NCBI GenBank assembly: GCA_937873655.1
Contig: CALMYQ010000252.1
Span: 1-64,000 of the forward strand
From: an uncultured Lewinella sp.
GTDB taxonomy: Bacteria; Bacteroidota; Bacteroidia; Chitinophagales; Saprospiraceae
Direction: 5' to 3'
Length of the DNA: 64,000 nucleotides
Shown here: positions 41,566 to 50,599 of the stretch, piece by piece
Position numbering within the stretch: the stretch's first letter is position 1
Layout of the letters: each line of letters starts with the position of its first letter
Program-made: the position numbers and the translations under genes
Notes under the pieces: model-generated
Told to the model about the DNA's origin: nothing
Database searches by the model: none
What the model saw: only the letters and a program-made list of their open reading frames with translations

Positions 41566-43029
41566 TCAAAATTCCGCATTCTTCGGCGTCCGGGGAAAGG
41601 GGATCACGTCGCGGATATTGCCCATACCGGTGATGAACTGCACCATCCGTTCGAAACCCAGGCCGAAGCCCGCGTGCGGGGCGCCGCCGAACTGCCGAAG
41701 CTGGAGATACCACCAGAGCTCTTCTTCCGGAATGCCCATTTCGTGGATGCGCGCCACCAGGCGTTCGTGACGCTCTTCGCGCTGCGACCCGCCGATCACT
41801 TCGCCGATATAGGGGAAGAGCACGTCCATGGCCGCTACCGTCAGTTCCGGCGCGCCGTCGGTTCCCGGTTCGTTCTCGCGCATGTAGAAGGCTTTGATCG
41901 ACTTGGGATAGTTGCGTACGATGACGGGGCGCTTGAATTCCTTTTCAACCAGGAAGCGCTCGTGCTCGGCCTGGAGGTCGCTGCCCCAGACCGGTTCGAA
42001 CTCGAACTTGCCTTTTTTGAAGTGGTTGGAACTGCGCAGGATGTTGACGGCTTCGGTGTAGGAAACGCGCGCAAAATCGTTTTCGACCACAAAGCGCAGC
42101 ATTTCGATGAGGCCCATTGGGCGGCGTTTGTCCTGCGGCAGGCTTTTCTCCTCGTCTTTGATCCGCTGATCGAGCAGCTGGAGGTCATCTGGGTAGTTGT
42201 CCAGGACGTGGTTGATCAGGAACTTGACGAAGTCCTCCGCCAGGTTCATGTTGTTTTCGATGTCAAAGAAAGCTACTTCCGGTTCGATCATCCAGAATTC
42301 GGCCAGGTGGCGCGAAGTGTTGGAGTTTTCCGCCCGGAAGGTCGGACCGAACGTGTATACTTTTCCGATGGCCAGCGCGGCGATCTCCCCCTGAAGCTGT
42401 CCGGACACGGTGAGGTTGGTCGATTTGCCGAAAAAATCCTCCTTCCAGTTAACAGCCCCGTCCGGCGTGCGCGGCGGGTTGTTTACATCCAGCGTCGTGA
42501 CGCGGAACATTTCGCCGGCCCCTTCGGCATCGCTGCCCGTGATGATCGGGCTGTGCATATAGTAGAATCCGCGGTCATTGTAATATTTGTGAATGGCGTA
42601 AGCCACGGCGTGCCGGATCCGGAAAACGGAACTGAAGGTAGCCGTCCGCATCCGGAAATGGGCATTTTCCCGAAGGAACTCCATCGTTTGTTTCTTCGGC
42701 TGCAGCGGGTAGACGTCCAGTTTGTTCTCCCCCAGGATCTCAATCGTATCGGCCTGCAATTCGACGGTTTGGCCGGCGCCCTGGCTTTCCACCAGTTTAC
42801 CGGTAGCCTTTATGCAGGCGTGGAAACCGATCTTCCTGAAAACAGGCTCCAACGCAGGATCTTCCTGGTATTTATCCGGCACGACCACCTGAAAATTCTG
42901 GGCGCCCGATCCGTCATTCAGTGCAATAAACCGGTTGGAGCGGAAGGCGCGCACCCATCCCATAACCGTGATTTCAGCCCCGATCTCGGGGTCGCGCAAG
43001 ATATCGGCAATCTCTGTTCGCAGGATCAT
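41566..43029 (-). CDS. asnS: Asparagine--tRNA ligase
   Basis: The 487-residue protein is a class II aminoacyl-tRNA synthetase: an N-terminal OB anticodon-binding domain (ITVMGWVRAFRSNRFIALNDGS), motif 2 (TFGPTFRAENSNTSRHLAEFWMIEPE) and motif 3 (GFGLGFERMVQFITGM). The long insertion and TFRAENSNTSRHL specify asparagine rather than aspartate. ATG 43029 gives the usual MILRTEIADIL start; the frame from 43107 extends into noncoding sequence. It is divergent from the antiporter gene. Confidence 0.95.
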   Translation of the reverse strand: MILRTEIADILRDPEIGAEITVMGWVRAFRSNRFIALNDGSGAQNFQVVVPDKYQEDPALEPVFRKIGFHACIKATGKLVESQGAGQTVELQADTIEILGENKLDVYPLQPKKQTMEFLRENAHFRMRTATFSSVFRIRHAVAYAIHKYYNDRGFYYMHSPIITGSDAEGAGEMFRVTTLDVNNPPRTPDGAVNWKEDFFGKSTNLTVSGQLQGEIAALAIGKVYTFGPTFRAENSNTSRHLAEFWMIEPEVAFFDIENNMNLAEDFVKFLINHVLDNYPDDLQLLDQRIKDEEKSLPQDKRRPMGLIEMLRFVVENDFARVSYTEAVNILRSSNHFKKGKFEFEPVWGSDLQAEHERFLVEKEFKRPVIVRNYPKSIKAFYMRENEPGTDGAPELTVAAMDVLFPYIGEVIGGSQREERHERLVARIHEMGIPEEELWWYLQLRQFGGAPHAGFGLGFERMVQFITGMGNIRDVIPFPRTPKNAEF

Positions 43030-43250
43030 TTTTCCCGTATTTTCATTTGAAGGGGCGAAGATAGGGAGAATTGGGGAATTGCAGTGCCTGTAAGTTATTG
43101 CCTGCAATTACAGCCTTTCCAACCGGGCATTTTCCCGAAAGAGGTAGGGTACAGGGTTTATTTCCTGCAAACGGCTTCCCGGCATTGCAAATGACCTTTT
43201 TCCGGATTATCTTTCGTAGAAAATCAGGACTTCCATCAAACCAATCGAAA

Positions 43251-45389
43251 ATGATCCTGCTCAATTTGTCAGAGACTACCTTGCCGCTGACCAATCCGGT
43301 CCTGAAATTCCTGGTCATCCTGGTCATCATCCTTTTCGCACCCATCCTGTTGAACAAAATCAGGATCCCGCACCTGTTGGGGCTGATCATTGCCGGTGCG
43401 GTCGTGGGCCCCAACGGGATCAACCTCATGACACGCGACAGCGGCATCATCCTTTCCGGAACGGCGGGGCTGCTCTACATCATGTTCCTGGCCGGGCTGG
43501 AGATCGACCTGGCGGATTTCCGGAAAAACAGCCGCAAAAGCCTGGTGTTCGGGGCCTACACCTTTCTCATTCCTATGGCCGTCGGAACCGTTTCCAGCGT
43601 CTATGTGCTCGGCTTCACCCTGATCACTTCCGTTCTGCTCGCCAGCATGTACGCCTCGCATACCCTGATCGCCTACCCGATCGTCAGCAAACTGGGTGTC
43701 GCCAAGAACCGGGCTGTGAACATCACCGTCGGCGGTACCATGATCACGGATACCCTGGCCCTGTTGGTCCTGGCGGTCATTGCGGGCATGACCAAAGGCG
43801 CGGTAAATGCCGAATTCTGGATACGGCTTTCCATCTCTCTCCTCATATTCGGCCTGATCGTATTGCTGGTCTTTCCGGTGATCGGCCGCTGGTTCTTCAA
43901 ACGGTTTGAAGACAGCGTATCGCAATACATCTTCGTATTGGTGATGGTTTTTTCAGGGGCGGTGCTCGCCGAACTGGCAGGTGTTGAAGCCATCATCGGC
44001 GCCTTTTTGTCCGGACTGGCCCTCAACCGGCTCATCCCACGGACTTCCCCGCTGATGAACCGCGTCGAATTCGTCGGGAACGCCATTTTTATCCCATTCT
44101 TCCTCATCGGGGTCGGCATGCTCATTGACGGCCGGATTTTTTTCCGCGACCTGGAAACCCTGAAAGTAGCCGCGGTGATGACCGTTGTGGCCACCGTTGC
44201 CAAGTACCTGGCAGCCTGGCTGACCCAGAAGACCTTCCGGTTCTCGGCCGACGAACGCAGGCTGATCTTCGGGCTGAGCAATGCCCAGGCAGCCGCCACC
44301 CTCGCTGCCGTACTGGTCGGTTACAATATCATAACCGGTACAACCGAAACCGGCGAACCCATTCGGTTATTGAATGAAGCCGTACTCAACGGCACCATCG
44401 TCATGATCCTGATCACCTGCACCATCGCTTCCTTCTCCGCCCAGAAAGGGGCCCGGAATACCGCGCTGGCGGAAGCGTCGGAAGCCGGCCCGGAAGCCGG
44501 TGAGAACCAGGAGCGGATTCTCATCCCGGTGAGCAATATCGAAACCACGGAAGAATTGATCAACCTGGGGTTGACCGTCAAATCCGGACATAACAAGAGC
44601 GGCCTTTATGCCCTGAACATCGTGAACAACAATATCGATGACGAAAAAGCGGAGAAACAGGCCCGTAAACTGCTGAACAAAGCCGCCGAAACAGCAGTTG
44701 CCGCGGATAATACCCTCTACGAGCTGCTCCGCTACGACCTCAACATCGTCAACGGGATCACGGGAGTGGTCAAAGAACACAAGATCACGGACCTCATCCT
44801 CGGGCTGCACCACAAGAAAGGCCTTTCCGATACTTTTCTGGGCAACCTCACCGAGGGCATCCTCACCAAATGCAACACCACCACCCTGATCTACAAACCC
44901 GCTCAACCGCTGGCCACCATCAAGCGCCACCTGATCATGGTACCGGAAAATGCGGAAAAAGAGATCGGATTTCCGTTCTGGCTGATCAAGGTATGGAATA
45001 TTGCCAGAAATTCCGGAGCCATGCACGTCTTCTACGCAGCCGGCGAAACGCTCAAATTCCTCCGCGACATCCACGCGAAACACCCCATCGAATGCCGGTT
45101 CGCCGAATTCGGCGAATGGGAGGATTTCCTGATCCTTTCGCGCGACATCCGCAGCGACGACAACCTGATCATCGTCATGAGCCGGCGCGACCATCCTTCC
45201 TACCACGGCAAAATGGACCAGGTCCCGGCATACCTCAACAAGTATTTCCAGGTCAACAGTTTTATGCTGGTTTATCCCATGCAAACCGGCGTATCCGACC
45301 AATTTGCGATCGACCTCAAGAACGCCTCGATCCTGGAACCCGTGGATGAGATCGGAAAAACCATTTCCCGGCTGTTCCGCAGGAAATGA
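43251..45389 (+). CDS. CPA2-type cation:proton antiporter with C-terminal USP-like region
   Basis: The 712-residue protein has about twelve membrane helices (residues 20-400) with the CPA2 patterns HLLGLIIAGAVVGPNG and GLEIDLADFRKN and a conserved TDTLALLVLAVI. The C-terminal third (about 420-712) is soluble and includes a universal-stress-like domain (ERILIPVSNIETTEELINLG). It exchanges Na+ or K+ for protons at the inner membrane. The start at 43251 is chosen because the preceding 60 residues of the frame are unconserved. Confidence 0.9.
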   Translation: MILLNLSETTLPLTNPVLKFLVILVIILFAPILLNKIRIPHLLGLIIAGAVVGPNGINLMTRDSGIILSGTAGLLYIMFLAGLEIDLADFRKNSRKSLVFGAYTFLIPMAVGTVSSVYVLGFTLITSVLLASMYASHTLIAYPIVSKLGVAKNRAVNITVGGTMITDTLALLVLAVIAGMTKGAVNAEFWIRLSISLLIFGLIVLLVFPVIGRWFFKRFEDSVSQYIFVLVMVFSGAVLAELAGVEAIIGAFLSGLALNRLIPRTSPLMNRVEFVGNAIFIPFFLIGVGMLIDGRIFFRDLETLKVAAVMTVVATVAKYLAAWLTQKTFRFSADERRLIFGLSNAQAAATLAAVLVGYNIITGTTETGEPIRLLNEAVLNGTIVMILITCTIASFSAQKGARNTALAEASEAGPEAGENQERILIPVSNIETTEELINLGLTVKSGHNKSGLYALNIVNNNIDDEKAEKQARKLLNKAAETAVAADNTLYELLRYDLNIVNGITGVVKEHKITDLILGLHHKKGLSDTFLGNLTEGILTKCNTTTLIYKPAQPLATIKRHLIMVPENAEKEIGFPFWLIKVWNIARNSGAMHVFYAAGETLKFLRDIHAKHPIECRFAEFGEWEDFLILSRDIRSDDNLIIVMSRRDHPSYHGKMDQVPAYLNKYFQVNSFMLVYPMQTGVSDQFAIDLKNASILEPVDEIGKTISRLFRRK

Positions 45390-45464
45390 GGGGGAAGGGT
45401 TATATTGCGGCGGTGTTGGGAGGGGTAGAGCGTGAGTGAGAGGGTGAGATTTCAACTAACGGAT

Positions 45465-46364
45465 ATGAAGGTAATTGGATTGTTTTCCGTTCTCCTGGTG
45501 GCGGTTGCCTGCAAGACGGCGGTCAGGCCGGCTATGCGCCCGCAGAACCCATCGCCGATGGTGGAATATACCCGGGCGCATGGGCGCGTTCCGCTCGATT
45601 CGATCCCGCTGGCCGGCGTTATGACGGATCTTTCACCGGGCATCCAGGGCCGGTTTTACGTCCCTGAAAAATGGAAAAGCGCAAAAAACGTTGACCTGGT
45701 CATCCATTTTCACGGCGACGCGCGGGTGGCGCAATACGCCGTGGACCGGCAGGAGTCGCCTTGGGTATTGTTCCATTGCCAGTGGGGAAGCGGTTCATCG
45801 GCCTACAGCCGCCCTGTACAAGCCATCGGAGCGGGCGCCTTCCTGGATTCCGTACAGGCTGCCATCCGGAAAGCCGCACCAGATACCCGGATCAACCGCA
45901 TTTACCTCAGCGGCTGGAGCGCCGGGTACGGCGCCATCCGCAGCCTGATCAGCGATGAAAAAGCAGCCGATCGCGTAAATGGGATTTTGTTGCTGGATGG
46001 CCTGCATTGTTCCTACGTCCCGGAAGGGAAACCCATGGCGGAGGGCGGCGTTATGGACAGTACCCAAATGCAGCCTTTCCTGAATTGGGCCGAACGGGCG
46101 GTCAGCGGCAAAAGATCCTTCCTGTTTACCCATTCCGCCGTTTTTCCGGGCACCTTTGCCAGCACAACGGAAACGGCGGATTACCTGTTGCAGGCGCTCG
46201 GCATCAAAAGGCAGCCGCAATTGGCGGAAGGGCCGGTGGGCATGCAGCAAACGTCGGTTGCAACCCGCGGAAAATTCACCATCCTTTCCTTTGCCGGCAA
46301 CTCGGCGCCCGACCATGTGGATCATTACCATGGCATGTCCGTTTTGCTCAAAAAACTGGAGTAA
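45465..46364 (+). CDS. Alpha/beta hydrolase-fold lipoprotein
   Basis: The 299-residue protein has a lipoprotein signal (LLVAVAC, Cys16) and an alpha/beta hydrolase pattern: LVIHFHGDARVAQY for the oxyanion strand and LSGWSAGYGAIR (G-W-S-A-G) for the nucleophile, with a late DHVDHYHGM that may carry the catalytic His. It probably acts on esters in the envelope. The GTG at 45432 is rejected: it lies in repeat-like GTGAGTGAGAGGGTGAG sequence. Confidence 0.75.
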   Translation: MKVIGLFSVLLVAVACKTAVRPAMRPQNPSPMVEYTRAHGRVPLDSIPLAGVMTDLSPGIQGRFYVPEKWKSAKNVDLVIHFHGDARVAQYAVDRQESPWVLFHCQWGSGSSAYSRPVQAIGAGAFLDSVQAAIRKAAPDTRINRIYLSGWSAGYGAIRSLISDEKAADRVNGILLLDGLHCSYVPEGKPMAEGGVMDSTQMQPFLNWAERAVSGKRSFLFTHSAVFPGTFASTTETADYLLQALGIKRQPQLAEGPVGMQQTSVATRGKFTILSFAGNSAPDHVDHYHGMSVLLKKLE

Positions 46365-46430
46365 GTCCGGTTTTCACGACAAAATCCGGCCTTTACCGAG
46401 CAAAGGGCCCGTTTTTCGCGTTACCAATGC

Positions 46431-47558
46431 ATGAAAGCGCTGAAAAAAAAGTTGTACAGGTGGCTGTTGATCGGCGTGATCGCACTTGTCGCCGTCCGGC
46501 TCGCGTTGCCGTATGCGGTCAAATGGTACCTGAATAACCAGGTGCTGAACCACATGGAAGCGTACCGCGGGCATGTGGACGATGTAGACCTTTCCCTTTG
46601 GCGGGGGGCTTATACCATCCAGGGGCTGAAAATCGTCAAGATCGGGACCCGCCTCGAAGCGCCGTTCGTGGATGTGGAGGAAATGGACCTTTCGGTGCAG
46701 TGGAAGGCCTTGTTTGACGGCGCGATCGTCGGGGAGGTGGAATGCCGTCACCCGAGCGTACACTTTGCGTTCAGCGATTCGGAAGAAGCCTCCCAAACCG
46801 GTACCGAAGAGGATTGGGTGGAGGTGGTCAAAAGCCTGATGCCGATCCGGATGAACCGTTTTGCCATGATTGACGGGAGAGTTGCCCTGACCAACGTGCT
46901 GGCCAAGCCGTCAACCGACCTGCCGCTGGAAGGATTCAACCTGGAGATCCGCAATATCCAGAATGTGGCGGCCGGGAAGGACGGCGCGCTGCCCAGCTCC
47001 GTGACGGCGAGCGGATTTGCCCCTGATTACGGCGGCCGGCTCAGCTTTACGGCCGATGCCAACCTGCTGAAAAACATCCCGGATTTTGACTACAATATGC
47101 GGTTTGAAAACGTTGAACTGACCAGCCTCAACCCCCTGGCCATGTATTATTCAGGGATGGATTTCGAAAAAGGCATCGTCAGCGTGTACAGCGAAATGGC
47201 CATGCAGGACGGCGCCTTTGAAGGCTATATCAAACCCCTGGTCAGGGATATGCGCATCTTCGGCTGGCGGGAAAAAGGGCGGCCGCTCGGCCAGTGGTTC
47301 CGGGAATTTTTCAGCGAAGGCATACAGGAAATCTTCGAAAACCAGAAAAAGCAGCAATTCGCTACCCGGGTGCCCATCAGCGGAGAACTCAGCAAGGTGA
47401 AAACCGATATCTGGCTGACCATCGTCAATGCGTTTAAAAATGCCTATATCCGGGCTTTCGAATACAAACTGGACCAATCCATTGATTTTGAAGACCTGCA
47501 AAAACACCCGAAAGGCCAAAAAAAGAACAACGGGGAAATGCCGGGGCTAAGTCCATAA
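46431..47558 (+). CDS. DUF748 (AsmA-like) protein
   Basis: The 375-residue protein has one N-terminal membrane helix (about 10-33, WLLIGVIALVAVRLALPYAVKWYL) and a DUF748 region with VDDVDLSLWRGAYTIQGLKI and FALIDG-like FAMIDGRVALTNV. These are AsmA-related envelope proteins of uncertain function. It lies 60 bp upstream of the hybrid kinase, with a TATATTTG box between (47563-47570), so the kinase may have its own promoter. Confidence 0.8.
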   Translation: MKALKKKLYRWLLIGVIALVAVRLALPYAVKWYLNNQVLNHMEAYRGHVDDVDLSLWRGAYTIQGLKIVKIGTRLEAPFVDVEEMDLSVQWKALFDGAIVGEVECRHPSVHFAFSDSEEASQTGTEEDWVEVVKSLMPIRMNRFAMIDGRVALTNVLAKPSTDLPLEGFNLEIRNIQNVAAGKDGALPSSVTASGFAPDYGGRLSFTADANLLKNIPDFDYNMRFENVELTSLNPLAMYYSGMDFEKGIVSVYSEMAMQDGAFEGYIKPLVRDMRIFGWREKGRPLGQWFREFFSEGIQEIFENQKKQQFATRVPISGELSKVKTDIWLTIVNAFKNAYIRAFEYKLDQSIDFEDLQKHPKGQKKNNGEMPGLSP

Positions 47559-47618
47559 GTTCTATATTTGTCTGACGGCTGCCCGGAAAACCGGAAAACG
47601 CCATGTCGCAAATAACCT

Positions 47619-50543
47619 ATGGACCCTTTACCTTTTATCAAAAATAAAGGGAAAAAAACATCAGTACAAATAATACTTTCATTCCTGCTGACCACGGGAT
47701 GTATAGGGTTTCTGAATGCCCAAAACAAGGATTCCGTTGATTTATCATCCGACCTGTGGCCCGCCATTGAAGCCCGGTTTGACCAACAACCTGCCGATAC
47801 GGCCTTTCATTTTATCCTGGAGCTCATCCGGGAGCATTGCCTCGATGACGATAATTGCCGTTTTCATACCGGCAAATCCATAATGTTCCAGCTCGAACGC
47901 CGGTTCAATCTCATGTGCGCCGTTTACATCGCCAAAGATGTGTTGAATATCACCAAAGAGCAGGGAGATTTCGAACGCCAGGGCGGTATGTACCTGAACC
48001 TGAGCCGATATCACCGGGAACTGGGTATCCACCAACGCGCTGCCGAATACCTCGATCTGGCGCTGGAAGCCTTCCAAAAAGAAGGCAGTTATATGGCCAT
48101 TGTGGAGACAAAAATGACCAAACTGGAACAAAGCGCCCTGTTCCGGAAACCGGAGGAATACCTGCCTGAAATGGATGCGCTCCTGGCCGAAGCCGTAAAA
48201 ATGAAAGATAGCCGGGCAATCTGTTTCCTGCATGCGCGCATACTGGGATTTAAAACCAGGACCGGTCGCCTGGATGAAGCCCTCGCCCATATCAGTGCCA
48301 TTGAGACAATGACGAGTCCATTTTCCAGCCGGCTAAATTCCAGGGCTATGTACATCACCGCAGTCCGGGCGAGAGGGATCATCGCCATGATGAAAAATGA
48401 CCGGACCGAGGCGGAAAAACATTTCCTGAAGGCATTACAACTTTGTGAAAAAACGCCCAATACCTGGATGGAGATCAACCTCCTGGACAAACTGACCGAA
48501 ATAGCCTGGGACCGGGGCGATGCCGACCAGGCCAAAGCCTATCTCGACCGGGCCCATGAAAAAGCGATGGAACAACAGGTGGACAACCTTTTGGAGATCA
48601 CCTATGAATGGAAAGCCTATATTGCCGAAAAAGAAGGCCGGTTTGCCGACGCCCTGGAGTACACCCGGGAAATGCACAAACACAGAGATAATTACAGCGC
48701 TCGCAGCGCCGGGTTCAACCTGGAAAACTACTACCTCCAACAGGAAAAGGAAACTCTCGCAGTTGAAAAAGAAAACAGAGACCTGGAACTGCAATTGAGA
48801 AAAAGGCAGCTCAGAAGCTCCTTCATCATCATCGGTCTGGCGCTTTTTCTGGCCCTTACCCTGGCTTTCGCCTTTAACAACCAATGGAAACGCAAGCGGG
48901 AACTAGCAACCCAAAATGCCCTCATCAAACAACAAGCCGGGCAACTGAAAGAGCTGGACACCGCCAAAACCCGGTTCTTTGCCAATGTGAGCCACGAACT
49001 GCGCACCCCGCTCACCCTGATCCGGGGCCCCATCGGATCCCTCCTTGACGGAAACGGGCTGACCGAAAAGCAGACCCATTTGTTGCAACTGGCCGATAAA
49101 AGCGGCAAACAACTGCAGCAACTGGTCACCGAGATCCTGGACCTGGGCAAGCTCGACCTGGGTAAATTGCGCCCCGACCCGATGCCCACCGAATTGTCAA
49201 CCTTTTTCGGCAGTTATTTCGCCCAGTTCGAATCGCTGGCCGAACGCAAGGAGATCGATTTTTCCTATGAGATCGGCCCCCCTCCCGGCCTGACCGCTGG
49301 GATCGACCGGGAAAAATGCCGCCAGATCGTGTATAACCTCCTGTCCAATGCGTTCAAGTTCACGCCGAAGAAGGGTAAGATAGCCGCGAAGCTATCCGTT
49401 GCGGACGGGATCCTGCACCTTTCGGTTTCCGACACCGGCCCGGGTATCCACCCCGATGATCTGCCGCATATTTTTGACCGCTACTTCCAGTCGAACCGCC
49501 CGGACAAACCCATCGAAGGGGGCACCGGCATCGGCCTGGCCATTTGCAGCGAATATGCCAAACTTTTCGGCGGCCGGATCGAAGCGGACAGCCGGTTGGG
49601 TAAAGGGACGGTTTTTGAAGTAAGTTTTCCGGTGGTTGCGGAGGAAAACGGGCAGTTGGCCGTTGGCAGTCGGCAGTCCTCAGTTGGCAGTCCTCAGTCG
49701 GTGGTTGGCAGTTCTCAGTCGGCGGTGGGGAGTTCGCAGCCGGCAGACCCTGATCCCGGGGAGAGCGTATCCGGGGAAACCAGGCCCGTCGTTTTAGTGG
49801 TGGAGGACAACCCCGACCTCAGGGACTATATCGAGATGGTCCTTTCCCCAAAATACGAAGTGATCACCGCCGAAAACGGCCGCGATGCCCTGAACTGGCT
49901 ACTGACAACTGTCAACTGTCAACTGGTTTTAAGCGATCTGATGATGCCGGTCATGGACGGCTTCCAGCTTTTGGAAACGCTCAAATCCCAGGACGAAACC
50001 CGGCATATCCCCGTGATCATGCTCACCGCGCGGGCGGATATGCGCGACAAGCTCAAGGCCCTCCGCATTGGGGTCGACGACTACCTGACGAAGCCCTTTG
50101 ACGAGGAGGAATTGCTGGTCCGGATCGAAAATCTGTTGAACAATCAGACGGTCCGCAGCAAGGAAGCCAGGGCCCAATCTGTGGAAGAGACCGGCGGGCC
50201 GATCCTGTCGACGCCCGACGCGGATTGGCTTGAAACCTTTGAATCTTACGTTCAAAACCATCTATCTGAAGAAATACTCTCCGTTCCTGCCCTGGCCGAT
50301 GAAATGGCCATGAGTGAATCCACCCTGCTGAGGCAGTTGAAAAGACTGACCGGACTTACCCCGGTCCAGTACCTGCAGGAAGTCCGCCTGGACAGGGCCC
50401 GCGCACTGCTGGAAAACGGCGGTTACCAATCCGTCACGCAGCTGGCTTCCGATGTGGGATATACCGACGCCCGGAATTTTTCCAGGCAGTTCAAAAAGCG
50501 CTTCGGGAAATTGCCTTCGGATTTTTCGATGGAAAAACGATAA
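47619..50543 (+). CDS. Hybrid histidine kinase / response regulator with AraC HTH
   Basis: The 974-residue protein combines a signal-like N-terminal segment, a TPR-like helical sensor (about 30-395), one transmembrane helix (about 403-425), a HisKA domain (VSHELRTPLTLI, His459), an ATPase domain (NLLSNAFKF, DTGPGI, GGTGIGLAI), a receiver (VVEDNPDLRDYIEMV, phospho-acceptor Asp773 in SDLMMP) and a C-terminal AraC HTH (LPTPVQYLQEVRL-like). This resembles one-component hybrid regulators of Bacteroidota, but the sensor is TPR rather than Reg_prop. Residues about 678-712 form a repeat-encoded linker (QSSVGSP, QSVVGSS, QSAVGSS), and TTVNCQL just before Asp773 is also repeat-derived. The stimulus is unknown. 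Confidence 0.92.
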   Translation: MDPLPFIKNKGKKTSVQIILSFLLTTGCIGFLNAQNKDSVDLSSDLWPAIEARFDQQPADTAFHFILELIREHCLDDDNCRFHTGKSIMFQLERRFNLMCAVYIAKDVLNITKEQGDFERQGGMYLNLSRYHRELGIHQRAAEYLDLALEAFQKEGSYMAIVETKMTKLEQSALFRKPEEYLPEMDALLAEAVKMKDSRAICFLHARILGFKTRTGRLDEALAHISAIETMTSPFSSRLNSRAMYITAVRARGIIAMMKNDRTEAEKHFLKALQLCEKTPNTWMEINLLDKLTEIAWDRGDADQAKAYLDRAHEKAMEQQVDNLLEITYEWKAYIAEKEGRFADALEYTREMHKHRDNYSARSAGFNLENYYLQQEKETLAVEKENRDLELQLRKRQLRSSFIIIGLALFLALTLAFAFNNQWKRKRELATQNALIKQQAGQLKELDTAKTRFFANVSHELRTPLTLIRGPIGSLLDGNGLTEKQTHLLQLADKSGKQLQQLVTEILDLGKLDLGKLRPDPMPTELSTFFGSYFAQFESLAERKEIDFSYEIGPPPGLTAGIDREKCRQIVYNLLSNAFKFTPKKGKIAAKLSVADGILHLSVSDTGPGIHPDDLPHIFDRYFQSNRPDKPIEGGTGIGLAICSEYAKLFGGRIEADSRLGKGTVFEVSFPVVAEENGQLAVGSRQSSVGSPQSVVGSSQSAVGSSQPADPDPGESVSGETRPVVLVVEDNPDLRDYIEMVLSPKYEVITAENGRDALNWLLTTVNCQLVLSDLMMPVMDGFQLLETLKSQDETRHIPVIMLTARADMRDKLKALRIGVDDYLTKPFDEEELLVRIENLLNNQTVRSKEARAQSVEETGGPILSTPDADWLETFESYVQNHLSEEILSVPALADEMAMSESTLLRQLKRLTGLTPVQYLQEVRLDRARALLENGGYQSVTQLASDVGYTDARNFSRQFKKRFGKLPSDFSMEKR
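49653..49745. repeat. In-frame heptamer repeat in the hybrid kinase linker
   Basis: Units such as CAGTTGGCAGT, CCTCAGT and TCTCAGT encode a seven-residue peptide repeat (Q-S-x-V-G-S-x) between the ATPase and receiver domains. Since 21 nt is three heptamers, the frame is kept. Confidence 0.85.
49901..49926. repeat. In-frame heptamer repeat inside the receiver domain
   Basis: CTGACAACTGTCAACTGTCA and the following ACTG encode LTTVNCQL, at the position of the loop before the strand that carries the phospho-acceptor Asp. It is the same unit as the array at 52127-52200. Confidence 0.75.
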
Positions 50544-50551
50544 TTTAAGGT

Positions 50552-50589
50552 ATATATTCGCAAAAATAACGTTATTTTTGCGAATATAT
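50552..50589. promoter_or_regulatory. Perfect 38-bp palindrome upstream of the DUF4143 ATPase
   Basis: ATATATTCGCAAAAATAAC at 50552-50570 is exactly mirrored by GTTATTTTTGCGAATATAT at 50571-50589. Both strands carry a TATTTTTG box (TAnnTTTG). It begins eight bases after the kinase stop codon and ends ten bases before the ATG at 50600, which fits an operator or a recombination site. Confidence 0.65.
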
Positions 50590-50599
50590 TTATTCAATA

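Noticed and set aside
41674..43050. 458-codon frame on the plus strand
   Set aside because: It is antisense to asnS and shows only reversed codon patterns of a GC-rich gene.
44367..45455. 362-codon minus-strand frame
   Set aside because: Antisense to the cytosolic part of the antiporter; no motif.
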